From Roseinatronobacter ekhonensis (GTDB taxonomy: Bacteria; Pseudomonadota; Alphaproteobacteria; Rhodobacterales; Rhodobacteraceae), in contig NZ_UIHC01000007.1 of the NCBI RefSeq assembly GCF_900499075.1, positions 1 to 64,000 on the forward strand: DNA of 64,000 nucleotides. Direction: 5' to 3'. This document shows, one piece after another, positions 37,184-46,435 of the stretch. Position 1 is the stretch's first letter. Every line of letters starts with the position of its first letter. The translations under genes and the position numbers were made by a program. Below the pieces are notes generated by a model. It was not told where the DNA came from. It saw only the letters and a program-made list of their open reading frames with translations, and did not search any database.

Positions 37184-37881
37184 TACAGCAACGGTTCTCA
37201 TACGCGGAATTCGCGCGCCCCTTGTTCAGCGATTTTGTCGCGATGGCTTGGGCCGACCCCACCGCGCCCATGCCCCGCCTGATCGGCGACGAGGTTTTGG
37301 CGGTCGAACAGGTCAGCCCGGCCCGCGCGCGCGAATTCGGCGCAGGGCGCGCTGCTGCCCGAGAGGCGATGGGCGACCTTGGCCAACCTCCGCGCCCCGT
37401 GCTGCAAGGCGAAGACCGCGCGCCGGTCTGGCCCAAAGGCCTGACAGGGTCCATTACCCATACCGGACGCGACTGCATGGCGGTTGTCACCGATGCGCCA
37501 GATATCTGCGCGCTGGGGCTGGATATGGAAGCGGCCACACCGCTCGAATCCGCGCTGTGGCCAGAGATTTGCACGATGTCCGAAATGCACTGGCTGGCAA
37601 GCCTTGGGCCGTCACAGCGCGGCCATTTCGCCAAGCTGATCTTCAGCGCGAAGGAAGCTGTCTACAAGGCGCAATATCAGGTCAGCCGACAGATGCTCGG
37701 ATTTCACGACCTGTGCCTGTCGGTCGATCTTGCCAACCAGCGATTTGACGCCAGTGTGACCGCGCCCATTGCAGGCTTTCGCCCCGATGCGGTCCTGAAG
37801 GGGCGATTCGTTATTCTAGGGGCGGCCTTTGTCACCGCGGTCGAGCTTTGGGCCGATGACGCCGGCCTAAGCCCAGCCTGA
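37180..37881 (+). CDS. 4'-phosphopantetheinyl transferase (EntD/Sfp type)
   Basis: A 233-residue PPTase that should convert the PKS ACP (Ser1775) and NRPS PCP (Ser1426) to holo form. Visible motifs are the EntD-like REFGAGRAAAREA, the GSITHT histidine block, LGLDMEA (the Mg ligand Asp) and FSAKEAVYKAQY, the classic second signature. ATG 37180 overlaps the NRPS stop. It is the last gene of the operon, so the operon carries its own activating enzyme. Confidence 0.93.
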   Translation: MIQQRFSYAEFARPLFSDFVAMAWADPTAPMPRLIGDEVLAVEQVSPARAREFGAGRAAAREAMGDLGQPPRPVLQGEDRAPVWPKGLTGSITHTGRDCMAVVTDAPDICALGLDMEAATPLESALWPEICTMSEMHWLASLGPSQRGHFAKLIFSAKEAVYKAQYQVSRQMLGFHDLCLSVDLANQRFDASVTAPIAGFRPDAVLKGRFVILGAAFVTAVELWADDAGLSPA

Positions 37882-37890
37882 TACAGCTAG

Positions 37891-37915
37891 GGCTGGTGGC
37901 AGAAAACCACCGGCC
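37891..37915 (+). terminator. Hairpin after the PKS/NRPS operon
   Basis: GGCTGGTGG (37891-37899) and CCACCGGCC (37907-37915) form a 9-bp stem with one wobble pair around the loop CAGAAAA, ten bases past the PPTase stop. No T tract follows, so it may be a Rho-assisted or processing signal. The remaining 180 bases before the next gene show no other clear structure. Confidence 0.4.
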
Positions 37916-38093
37916 TGCAACATCTGCCCAGCCTTCGGAGAAGCCGCGACAGAATGCCCGAAAGGCCGTTTTCAATAGAAAATATTGGCGTTTCTGGTAT
38001 GCTTATGTGGTCAGGCAGTCAGCGTTGTCAGTAAATTTACCTTCGGTCATCAGTATCGGCGGCAGCGCATGACACAACATCGGCAGAGGTCAT

Positions 38094-38405
38094 ATGAAGA
38101 AAATTCTATCCGCCGCGGTGACGGGGTTGTTCCTTGTCGGGCCGCAATCCGCTTTCGCGGGCCCTATTGAAAACGCGTGTCTGCGATCTGATCGTGCACA
38201 AGCCACCCGTGCGATGTGCCGCTGTATCGACAGTGTTGCGCAAACCGCGCTGACACGTTCGGAACAGCGTCGGGCCGCCAGCTTCTTTTCAGACCCGGAC
38301 CGCGCGCAGCAAGTGCGTATGTCCAAAAGCGCCCGCGACAACGAGTTTTGGGATCGCTATCGCGCCTTCGGTTCAACAGCCGAGCAATACTGCGCAGGGC
38401 GCTGA
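38094..38405 (+). CDS. Small secreted protein of unknown function
   Basis: A 103-residue protein with a signal peptide (MKKILSAAVTGLFLVG...AFA|GP) and a mature part of about 80 residues with four cysteines (CLRS, MCRCID, QYCAGR), which probably form disulfides in the periplasm. AGAGGTCAT precedes the start. I do not recognise the family. A strong terminator follows 39 bases after its stop. Confidence 0.7.
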   Translation: MKKILSAAVTGLFLVGPQSAFAGPIENACLRSDRAQATRAMCRCIDSVAQTALTRSEQRRAASFFSDPDRAQQVRMSKSARDNEFWDRYRAFGSTAEQYCAGR

Positions 38406-38444
38406 GGCGGGCGCTATTGCCGCGACATGGGCCGTTGGTCAAAC

Positions 38445-38474
38445 GGGCGCGGGGAAAACCCCCGCGCCCTTTTT
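38445..38474 (+). terminator. Strong intrinsic terminator
   Basis: GGGCGCGGGG (38445-38454), a short A-rich loop, then CCCCGCGCCC (38460-38469) and TTTTT. A 10-bp GC stem with U tract ends the small secreted protein gene; it also separates it from the convergent PCuAC gene that stops at 38478. Confidence 0.85.
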
Positions 38475-38477
38475 GCA

Positions 38478-38975
38478 TCAATGCTTGTGGCCGTGGCCAT
38501 CGCCATGATCCATCATTTTCATGCCGCCCATTTCGCCGGTCACGTCATTGCGCTCCAGATCGACGGGAATTACCACGTCCATCTCGCCCGCTTTCTCAAA
38601 AACCAGCGTGACCGCGACCTCGTCCCCATGGGCCAGCTTGCGGTTCAACCCCATGAACATCACATGGTGGCCGCCGCGTTCCAGCATATGCATGTCACCC
38701 GCCGGAATCTCGAAGCCTTCCTCAACCTCGACCATGCGCATCACGTCGCCATCTGCGATATGGGTGTGCAGCTCGACCCGCTGCGCCACGTCAGAGCGAG
38801 CCGACACAAGCCGGTCATCTTCCATGCCGGTGTTCTGAATGCCCATAAAGGCCGCGCCGGACTGCGCCATGGGTGATGCCACGCGCGCATAGGCGTCATT
38901 GATGGTGATGGTATCTGCCAAAGCAGGCAGGGCGAAAAGTGCAGCGGTTGCCGCCACGAATGCAAAACGTTTCAT
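38478..38975 (-). CDS. PCu(A)C periplasmic copper chaperone
   Basis: A 165-residue exported protein with a clear signal peptide (...ALFALPALA|DT). It has the PCuAC metal-site order H(M)x10Mx21HxM, seen as HTHIADGDVMRM and GDMHMLERGGHHVMFM. The C-terminal tail is His/Met-rich (GGMKMMDHGDGHGHKH), an extra metal-binding extension. The family delivers Cu(I) to the CuA and CuB sites of cytochrome oxidases. The start at 38975 is set by the signal peptide. It lies 34 bases downstream of another exported protein gene on the same strand. Confidence 0.9.
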   Translation of the reverse strand: MKRFAFVAATAALFALPALADTITINDAYARVASPMAQSGAAFMGIQNTGMEDDRLVSARSDVAQRVELHTHIADGDVMRMVEVEEGFEIPAGDMHMLERGGHHVMFMGLNRKLAHGDEVAVTLVFEKAGEMDVVIPVDLERNDVTGEMGGMKMMDHGDGHGHKH

Positions 38976-39009
38976 GTCATATCCTTGATTTTGCGTTGAT
39001 TTTGTCAGA

Positions 39010-39369
39010 TCAGCCAAAAACGAGGACAGGCGGCGCACGGGCATCGCGCCATGCATCGGAATTCTGGTTATAGTCAACACGCTGCGACCCGCTTGGAACA
39101 AAGCGCGCGACGGTAATGCGCTGGAACGTCGCAACCGGCAGCGCCACCGGCAAGGCTCCTGACAGGGCCATGCTGTCCGGGCACGGCACGCCCTCTGCCA
39201 CGCGGTTGCCGTGCTCGTCCACCGTGATGGTGACAAGCCCGTATCCGGTGCAGATGACATATTTGTCAGCCCCCGCGCCGGTCTGGTGTGACGCGGCAAA
39301 CCCCACGGACCCGACCGCCAGCACAAGGGCCAGCGCAAACGGGGTCGCAAGAGAGATCAGGTGTCGCAT
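39010..39369 (-). CDS. Small exported protein next to the copper chaperone
   Basis: A 119-residue protein with a signal peptide (MRHLISLATPFALALVLAVGSVGFA|AS) and two conserved-looking cysteines in YVICTGYG and VPCPDS. It resembles the short periplasmic DUF2946-type proteins that accompany copper genes, but this is uncertain. It is 34 bases upstream of the PCuAC gene on the same strand and probably co-transcribed, which supports a copper-related role. Confidence 0.65.
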   Translation of the reverse strand: MRHLISLATPFALALVLAVGSVGFAASHQTGAGADKYVICTGYGLVTITVDEHGNRVAEGVPCPDSMALSGALPVALPVATFQRITVARFVPSGSQRVDYNQNSDAWRDARAPPVLVFG

Positions 39370-39407
39370 TACGTTCTGTTTATCGGCAAATCGCGCAGCC
39401 GCCTAGC

Positions 39408-40022
39408 CTATTCGGGTGCGACAAGTCGCTTGATCGCAGCCACATGCGCTTGCGTCGCGGCGCAGGAATCGGCGGTCAAGGCGCGGGCATCGTCGAGCAA
39501 GCTGTCGGGCGCCGCGATGCGGTCGACCAGCCCCCAGGCCAACGCTTCGTCGGCCTCTATCTTGGTGCCTGCCATCAGGATCATCTTTGCACGGGCAGGC
39601 CCGACCAGCGCACAAAGCCGCGCAGGGTCCGAGGGTTGCGGTAGAAAGCCAAGCTTCATCACCGGGTAGAAGAACTTTGCCCCCGGCACTGCCAGCCGAA
39701 TATCGCAAGCCAGCGCCATACCGAACGCGCCGCCCGCCAATGTGCCGTTCAGCGCGGCGATGGTCAGACACGGCAAGCCCGCGATTTGGCCCGACAGCCG
39801 CTCCCACAAGGGAGAGGTCGCAAGCCCCGCGCGCGCCGCATCCAGATCGGCACCGGCGCTGAACACGCGCCCCGCGCCGGTCAGCACAAGCGCATTTGGC
39901 AAATCATCGCGCGATGTGATGGCGCACAGTTCTTCCAGCATCGCTTCGGTCAGTGAATTCGCCTTGTCGGCGCGGTCAAGGGTTATGGTCCACAGATCCG
40001 GCGTCTGCTCCAGCGCGATCAT
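39408..40022 (-). CDS. Enoyl-CoA hydratase/isomerase family protein, short
   Basis: A 204-residue crotonase-fold protein, about 50 residues shorter than typical. Visible are FSAGADLDAA (oxyanion hole) and IAALNGTLAGGAFGMALACDIRLA. The usual catalytic Glu of GGGxEL is replaced by Phe in GGAFGMAL, so a standard hydratase activity is doubtful; isomerase or CoA-hydrolase variants are possible. The stop of the upstream SDR overlaps its ATG (ATGA), so the two are coupled. Confidence 0.82.
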   Translation of the reverse strand: MIALEQTPDLWTITLDRADKANSLTEAMLEELCAITSRDDLPNALVLTGAGRVFSAGADLDAARAGLATSPLWERLSGQIAGLPCLTIAALNGTLAGGAFGMALACDIRLAVPGAKFFYPVMKLGFLPQPSDPARLCALVGPARAKMILMAGTKIEADEALAWGLVDRIAAPDSLLDDARALTADSCAATQAHVAAIKRLVAPE

Positions 40023-40768
40023 GCGCCCAGCCCCAAACGGGTGCGGACGCTTTCGTCGCGCAACGAGACCTCGCGCCCGACCCAGTCATCCGCATCGGCG
40101 GTGCACATCCACGCCAGCGCGCGTGCGGGCCATTCCGCCGGAATGTGGGCGTCCCAATCCAACCGGCTGACGGCGTTGATGCCGCTGTCGCGAATTGTGC
40201 GCTGCATGTCCGTGGCCACGGTTCCGGGCGACAGGCTCATGATGCGCAACGCGGGCGCTTCCACCGCCGCCACCCGCGTCAGCATCCACGCGGCGGCCTT
40301 GGAACTGCAATAGGCCCCCCACCCTTCGAGCGGGTTATACGCAGCGCCGGACCCGACAGTGATGATCGTGCCGCCCGGTGCCATTTCGGGCATGGCCGCG
40401 CGCAGACCGTGAAACACGCCTTTCAGGTTGATGTCGATCAGCCGTCCGAATTCGTCGGGATCGGCCTGTGCCAACGGCGCAATCGGGTCGATAACCCCCG
40501 CATTGTTGATCAAGACATCCAGCCCGCCGAACTGCGCGCGCATCTGGGCCACGGCCTGTGCCACATTGGCATAGTCGGCCATATCGCACCCGATGGCCAA
40601 TGCCCCGGTTTCCTGCGCCAGCGCGTCAAGGGCGTCGGCGCTGCGCGCGATCATGCCCACTTTCGCACCGGCCTGCACAAATTCATGCACAGCGGCAGCC
40701 CCGATTCCGCGGCTCGCCCCGGTTATCAGAACCGATTTGCCGCGCAGCGATGTCAGATCAACGGGCAT
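40019..40768 (-). CDS. SDR family oxidoreductase
   Basis: A 249-residue classical short-chain dehydrogenase. The N-terminal cofactor motif is TGASRGIG and the catalytic Ser-Tyr-Lys appears in VGSGAAYNPLEGWGAYCSSKAA. The substrate is unknown. It is coupled to the crotonase-like protein, which suggests a step in acyl-CoA or ring metabolism. TamB stops 10 bases upstream on the same strand, so all four genes tamA-tamB-SDR-crotonase may be one transcript. Confidence 0.87.
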   Translation of the reverse strand: MPVDLTSLRGKSVLITGASRGIGAAAVHEFVQAGAKVGMIARSADALDALAQETGALAIGCDMADYANVAQAVAQMRAQFGGLDVLINNAGVIDPIAPLAQADPDEFGRLIDINLKGVFHGLRAAMPEMAPGGTIITVGSGAAYNPLEGWGAYCSSKAAAWMLTRVAAVEAPALRIMSLSPGTVATDMQRTIRDSGINAVSRLDWDAHIPAEWPARALAWMCTADADDWVGREVSLRDESVRTRLGLGA

Positions 40769-40778
40769 GGCCCCTCCA

Positions 40779-43700
40779 TTAGTAGTCCCGCTCGAAGAAC
40801 AGCCCCACAGAGGAGCGCCCGTCGTTATTGACCCGCCCGCGCGCAGTCAGCGATGGCGACAGGTCAATATTGATCGACACCTCGCTGTCGCCCTGTGGGT
40901 TCACTTCCAGATCCGTATACACGTTTTCGGTCAGATAACGCCCCATCCGGACAGACGTGTCACCATCTTCGTCGGTGCGAACATCCAGATCATCCAACCC
41001 GACATTGCGGCGCAGTTTTTCCAGAATACCTTCGGACTGGCCCGATAACGTGGCCAGCGACGAGGCAAGCTGCGCCGCCTGAAACAGGCTGAGCGTTTCA
41101 AAGCCGCGTCCGAATAGCAGCAGCGAGACGATCTCTTCCTGCGGCAGTTCGGGGCTGGATTCAAACACAAGTTCCGGCTCGTCGGCGCGACCCTGCAAGA
41201 CGATACGCGCGCTGACGCCCTCGCGCTCGGTTGACGCGATCAGCCGCACGAAAGGCATGAAATCCCCTTGCAGACTGGCAAACCCTTCATTCAGCGCAAA
41301 GCGGTTCCCCAACAGATCCAGCCGCCCGCGTATCAGGTTGAACTGTCCGATGGGGATAACATCGGCCGTATTGCCGGTCAGCCGCAAGCTGCCGCCCAAT
41401 TCTGCATCCAGACCGCGTCCGCGAATGAAAATGCGGTTGGGCGCGTCTATGGTCAGATCAAGGCTAGATGGGTTCCGCTCGCGCCCGAACGTCTCTCCCG
41501 CGAAGATACCGGCGCGGGCGCGGGTGGTCTGGGCATTGCCCGATTCGCCCACATGGCGGATGCCGGGCGGAATATAGGCCGCGCCGGTCAGCCCGACACG
41601 GGGAATGCGCAGTTCCATGCTGTCCAACCCCAGCCGACCGGATACGGCGGGGCCGCGTGTCAGCGGGCCGGAAATGTTCAGATCGCCCGTGATTGTCGCC
41701 TCAAAGAGTTGCGGGTCCACAACCCGCAGCGCATCCAGGCGGGCGCGCAAATTACCGTCAAATGGCGGGGCAAGCGTGATTGCGCCGTCCAGCGCAAGCG
41801 CGCCGCCCTGAGCCGATTGCCCCGACACATCAATCACCGCGCGCCCGCCCGACAGGTCGGCACGCGCCTGCACCCCGGTCAGTCGCAGCCCGCGACGCGG
41901 ATCAACCACGCTCACCCCGTCCGCCGTGGCGCTGCCGGACAGGGACGCAAGCTGTAACGGACCTTGCAGCGTCAGATCGAACCGCGCAGGGCCTTGCACG
42001 GATCGCGGTTCAATGCGCGGATTGACCAGCGCAATGTCGGTGCTGCCGGACAGTTGCAGATTGGCTTGCAGGCTTTTGGACAGACTGCCGGTTGCGCGCG
42101 CATTCAACTGCGCGGGGCCTGTCACGCCAAGATTGACGGCATAGGCATCGCCCGTATCGCGCGCCTGTCCCGACAGCGTAACCGCACCCGTAATGCCGGG
42201 CGCTGCGAGCGCAAGGTCGGCAAGGCGGGCCTCTAGCGTCAGGTCGGGCCGTCCATCACGAAGCTGTCCCGAAACGCGGGCATTCAATGCCGGACCATCC
42301 AGATTCAGCTGCTCCAGCAACACCGCGTCGGGCGTGATCATGGCTTGCGCCTGAAGCACATGCCGCCACGCCAGAACACGGTCAGCGGCCTCTGCCCCGA
42401 AGGACAAATCGCGCGCATTTGCATCCAGCGTCACACGGCGCGAATCGCCATCCTCGCGAAGCGTCGCGGTTCCACTGATTGCGCCGCGAAAACCGGGGCG
42501 GACAGCGGCAAGATCCGGCACCGCGAATGTGCTCTCAAGCGCCGAGCTTCCGGGGTCGACACGGCCTTGCGCCTGCGCCCGAAGCGCCGGATTGTTCAGA
42601 TCCAGATTGGCCAGATCAAACGCCGCGCCATCGCGCTGGCCGGACAGCGTCAGCCGCGTCTCGCCGCGCAGGGCGCGATCCAGATCGGCCTGACCAATCG
42701 CCATGTCGCGCCCCAAGGCGGTCAGATCGACCTGTGCCTGTTCTAGCGGGCCTGACACGGACAGGTCGGCCCGCAGGCTGCCCCCGTATTGCGCGCCAAG
42801 CACTGACAGATCGGTGACATCCAGACGCCCTGACAGGTCTACAAGCGCGGAACGGACCTGCCCGGAGATATCCGCCGTCAATGTTTGCGCCCGCGCTTGC
42901 AACTCGCGCAGGGTAATTTGCCCGTCCGCACCGCTGGCGGCCAGTGTTATGGTACTTTCACCAGCCAGCAGCGCATCCAGTTGCGCTTGGTCCAGCGCCA
43001 GGTCACGGCCTGTCAGCGTGCCGCTCAGGTCGAACTGGTCGCGCTCGGGGCCCCAAGTCCCCTCCAGCCGGGCATTCAGGCCGCCGGACAGATCCCGCCC
43101 TGCCAGACCGGAAAGCCGCGCAATATCGGTATACTCCGCTCTGATATCACCGTCGATCACGCCTTGGTCCAGCCGGGCGCGGCCTTGCAGAACGTAGTCG
43201 CGCCCTTCCAGCAGGAAACCGGGTAGCAGAAACGGCTGCCCGTCGCGCCAGATAAACGCGATAGAGGCGTTTACCGACTGGCCCAGCGCCGCGCCGATAT
43301 TTGGGTCGCGCGCGGTGAGCCCCATGGTCGACACATCGACCAACGCATCAACGGTGTTGCGCGTCTCGCCAAAGGCTTCGGACGTGATCCGCCCAAGCCC
43401 GTTTACAAAGACGGACTCGACCGCGAAATCGCCATTGTCAAAGCCGGTCAGGTCCAGAACCAGATCCCAGTCATCGCTTTGCGCGGCGTCAAAGGCCAGT
43501 TTCAGATCGGCACTTTGCACACTGGTATCGGCACCCGCCAAGGGCAAAAGCACACGCCCGCCCGCAGGGTCGGCCAGCGTGCCGTTCAGGTCAATCAGCT
43601 CGGGCAGGCCCTCTGCCCCGACGCGCGCGCGCCCCTCAACCGACAGGGTTTGCGTCCGAACGCTAAGCGCATCAAGCGACACCCGGCCATCGTCAAAGCG

Positions 43701-44609
43701 ACGAACACGGGTGGTCAAGCTGCTCTCGTCACCGAAGAACGGATGATAGGCCGCGTCGATCAGCGGTCGCAAATCGCCCGTAAGGTCCAGCGCGATGGCC
43801 TGTTGCACACCGGGTTGCGCGGTTTGCAGTTCAAATTGCCCTTGCACGCGCGGCGCTCCGTCGGTCGCAAGGTCGATTTCTGCCGCGAACGCGTCTATCG
43901 GGCCTTCGCCCTCTATGCGCAACTGCGCCGACGGACGGCCTGGAACCCCGAGCTTCGACACGGCAATGCCACCCTCGGCTTCGACCGCGTCCAGAACGAG
44001 CGACAGAATGCGCGTTTCGTTGGAAAAGGCGGCATCCAGCGTGAAGCTGCCGTCCACCGCGTCCAAGCGTTCCAGCGACAGGGTCGCTGAACCCGCGCCC
44101 GCTGCCAGATCCGCCCGGCCGCTGACACCGGCGCGGACCGCCTGGCCCAGCAATTCGGGCGCCAGTGTCACCTCGGCCAGCGCCAACTGCCCCAGCTCTA
44201 CCGATACGGGCAAATCGGGCAGTTCGAACCGGCGCGCGGGCACCAGTTCCTCCGAGGGCGGCGCAACAGGGGCGCGCAACACCTCAACCAGGGTGGCAGA
44301 TATTTCCGAGATTTCGATACGGCGCTGGAACAGGGCAGCGCGATTCCACTGCAAAGCCCCACCGCTGATACGCAGCCAGACGCCTTCATTGTCGGCGATC
44401 GTCATTTCGTCGAAGGTGGCGCGCGAGGACAGCGCCCCTTCGAACCCGCTGATGCGCACCGCACGCCCACGGTCGGACAGGCTGTCTTGCAAGATGCGTG
44501 TCAGGAACCCGACATCGCTTTCATCGGGGTCCGGCAATCCGGCATCCTGCGCCAGCGCAGACAGGCCAAGACCGAACACGGCAAGGGCGGCGAGGAACCA
44601 TCTGCGCAT
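40779..44609 (-). CDS. tamB: Translocation and assembly module protein TamB
   Basis: A 1276-residue protein with an N-terminal signal/anchor (FLAALAVFGLGLSALA), a very long repetitive beta-rich body and the conserved DUF490/TamB C-terminal domain (FIRGRGLDAELGGSLRLTG and DLSPSLTARGRVNNDGRSS near the end). TamB bridges the periplasm as a beta-taco and works with TamA in outer-membrane protein assembly or phospholipid transfer. Its ATG (44609) shares one base with the tamA stop, so the two are tightly coupled. The length is within the family range. Confidence 0.93.
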   Translation of the reverse strand: MRRWFLAALAVFGLGLSALAQDAGLPDPDESDVGFLTRILQDSLSDRGRAVRISGFEGALSSRATFDEMTIADNEGVWLRISGGALQWNRAALFQRRIEISEISATLVEVLRAPVAPPSEELVPARRFELPDLPVSVELGQLALAEVTLAPELLGQAVRAGVSGRADLAAGAGSATLSLERLDAVDGSFTLDAAFSNETRILSLVLDAVEAEGGIAVSKLGVPGRPSAQLRIEGEGPIDAFAAEIDLATDGAPRVQGQFELQTAQPGVQQAIALDLTGDLRPLIDAAYHPFFGDESSLTTRVRRFDDGRVSLDALSVRTQTLSVEGRARVGAEGLPELIDLNGTLADPAGGRVLLPLAGADTSVQSADLKLAFDAAQSDDWDLVLDLTGFDNGDFAVESVFVNGLGRITSEAFGETRNTVDALVDVSTMGLTARDPNIGAALGQSVNASIAFIWRDGQPFLLPGFLLEGRDYVLQGRARLDQGVIDGDIRAEYTDIARLSGLAGRDLSGGLNARLEGTWGPERDQFDLSGTLTGRDLALDQAQLDALLAGESTITLAASGADGQITLRELQARAQTLTADISGQVRSALVDLSGRLDVTDLSVLGAQYGGSLRADLSVSGPLEQAQVDLTALGRDMAIGQADLDRALRGETRLTLSGQRDGAAFDLANLDLNNPALRAQAQGRVDPGSSALESTFAVPDLAAVRPGFRGAISGTATLREDGDSRRVTLDANARDLSFGAEAADRVLAWRHVLQAQAMITPDAVLLEQLNLDGPALNARVSGQLRDGRPDLTLEARLADLALAAPGITGAVTLSGQARDTGDAYAVNLGVTGPAQLNARATGSLSKSLQANLQLSGSTDIALVNPRIEPRSVQGPARFDLTLQGPLQLASLSGSATADGVSVVDPRRGLRLTGVQARADLSGGRAVIDVSGQSAQGGALALDGAITLAPPFDGNLRARLDALRVVDPQLFEATITGDLNISGPLTRGPAVSGRLGLDSMELRIPRVGLTGAAYIPPGIRHVGESGNAQTTRARAGIFAGETFGRERNPSSLDLTIDAPNRIFIRGRGLDAELGGSLRLTGNTADVIPIGQFNLIRGRLDLLGNRFALNEGFASLQGDFMPFVRLIASTEREGVSARIVLQGRADEPELVFESSPELPQEEIVSLLLFGRGFETLSLFQAAQLASSLATLSGQSEGILEKLRRNVGLDDLDVRTDEDGDTSVRMGRYLTENVYTDLEVNPQGDSEVSINIDLSPSLTARGRVNNDGRSSVGLFFERDY

Positions 44610-46435
44610 TAGAATGCCTGCCCGATTCCCAGATAAAGCTGCGCGCCATTTCCGGTATTGCCGCCGATAGGAAGGCCGACATCCAGCCGCAAGGGCCCGA
44701 TGACGGTGTCATAGCGCAGCCCCAGCCCTGCCCCGGCATGCCAGTCCGACATGCCCGAAAAACTACCCGCGCTGACATATCCCGCATCGGCAAAGGCCGC
44801 GAGTCCGATCTTGTCGCTCGCGCGCAAACGCAGTTCTACCGAGGTCGCGGCAAAGCCCTTCCCGCCAGAGGTCACGCCGCCCGACACCACGCCAAGGCTG
44901 CGATAGGGTTGCCCCCGCACTGTGCCGCCGCCCCCCGAATAAAACAGGAAATCACGCGGGGTATCGCCCAAAGCGGGGCCATAGACCGCGCCGATCTGCG
45001 CGCGCCCGGCCAAAACGATCCTGTCACCCAGCGGATAATAACCACGCAAATCGGCCGTGGCCCGCACCCCGGCACCCGTGCCCGACAAGCCGTAAAATGG
45101 CGTCATTGTGGCGTTGACATAAAATCCGCTCGTGGGGTTGGTTATGTCGTCGCGGCGCTCGTATGTGGCCTCTAGCGGCAGCAGGACCAACCTGTAATCA
45201 CGCTGGATGGTGCGGGCGGGTCCGAAATCTGCGCGCTCTGCCAGAAACCCGATACCGCCGGAAAAGGTCAGGTTGTCACTGTAGCGGTGAACCAGTTTTG
45301 CATCGACCTGCAATCGGCGCGCGTCGAAGTCGGCTTCGGACTCGGTCTCTATGACCGCCCCCAAGGTAAAGGTTGTGTCGGGTGTGAAGGTCGCGGGGCG
45401 CGCGAATTCCAGTTCCAGACTGTAATCAAGGCCTCCGACATTTGCGCCCAGACCGTCGATCATGCCCTCTATGCGGAACCGCTCTGCCCCGCCCAACAGG
45501 TTACGGTGCAGCCAGAACCCGGTCAGCTTTGCGCCGCGTTCGGTGTCATATTCCACCCCGGCCCCAATGCGGCGCGGCGGGGCTTCGACCACCGCGGCCG
45601 ATATGTCCAACGTGCCATCGGGGTTTGCCGTTTCTGCCTCGCGCAGCGCGACCGACGAAAATGTCCCCGTGCTGCGCAACCGCGTGGTCGCGCGGTCGAT
45701 ATCTTCGGGGTCGTACTGCTCGCCCGTGGGCAGGCCCGCAATCTCGACAATGCGGGCGGGCCGGACGGCCTGCTGCCCCTCGGGGCGCAGATTGCCGAAC
45801 CGCAGGCGTGGCCCCGGATCCAGCGTGATCGCGACATCAAGTGCTTGCTCGGGGTGGCGGGCGGAAATGGCCTGCCCGGAAGGTTCTGCCTTGGCGTGGC
45901 CCTGCGCGCGCCAACGGTCCAGCGCAACCCCGGTTGCCTCGCGGATGACGGTGCTGCGGGCAGGCTGTCCGGTTGCGAAACCGGCAGGCAGGTCGGTGTC
46001 ATCCGCCAATGGCGCGATCTGCGCTTGCGCGAACTGAAATGCCGGGCCGGGCACCATGCTGACAACAATTTCACCGATCCGCGTCGGCGGCTCCAGCGGC
46101 GAGATTTCTGCCGCCTCGCGCCCGTCAATGCGCACTGATATCTGAGGTGCGTAGTAGCCCGCCTCGTAGAACACACCGATAAGACGGCCGTATTCTGCCC
46201 GCGCTGTCGAGAACAGCTCCAGCGGATCGCCTACATCTTGGGCATTTGCTTGCGCCAGCAAAGAGGCTCGCTGCAACGCGCTCTCCAAACTGTCCGGCCC
46301 ACCATTCAGGCGAAATTCAAACGAATCAAGCGCGCTGGCAGGCGCAGACAGGGCGCAGGAAACCGCGAAAGCCGCGCCCGCACGCAACAGAGATCGCGCG
46401 GAAATGCCAGTTTTACCAATGATAAAGACGCCCAT
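44609..46435 (-). CDS. tamA: Omp85-family outer-membrane protein TamA
   Basis: A 608-residue outer-membrane protein. The signal peptide ends SAPASA|LDSF; POTRA-type repeats cover about residues 30-250, followed by an Omp85 barrel with the family loop GGGGTVRGQPYRS and a C-terminal Phe (GIGQAF). ATG 46435 is chosen because it gives a clean signal peptide; a TTG 33 bases upstream is an alternative. The pair TamA-TamB is standard for proteobacteria. Confidence 0.92.
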   Translation of the reverse strand: MGVFIIGKTGISARSLLRAGAAFAVSCALSAPASALDSFEFRLNGGPDSLESALQRASLLAQANAQDVGDPLELFSTARAEYGRLIGVFYEAGYYAPQISVRIDGREAAEISPLEPPTRIGEIVVSMVPGPAFQFAQAQIAPLADDTDLPAGFATGQPARSTVIREATGVALDRWRAQGHAKAEPSGQAISARHPEQALDVAITLDPGPRLRFGNLRPEGQQAVRPARIVEIAGLPTGEQYDPEDIDRATTRLRSTGTFSSVALREAETANPDGTLDISAAVVEAPPRRIGAGVEYDTERGAKLTGFWLHRNLLGGAERFRIEGMIDGLGANVGGLDYSLELEFARPATFTPDTTFTLGAVIETESEADFDARRLQVDAKLVHRYSDNLTFSGGIGFLAERADFGPARTIQRDYRLVLLPLEATYERRDDITNPTSGFYVNATMTPFYGLSGTGAGVRATADLRGYYPLGDRIVLAGRAQIGAVYGPALGDTPRDFLFYSGGGGTVRGQPYRSLGVVSGGVTSGGKGFAATSVELRLRASDKIGLAAFADAGYVSAGSFSGMSDWHAGAGLGLRYDTVIGPLRLDVGLPIGGNTGNGAQLYLGIGQAF

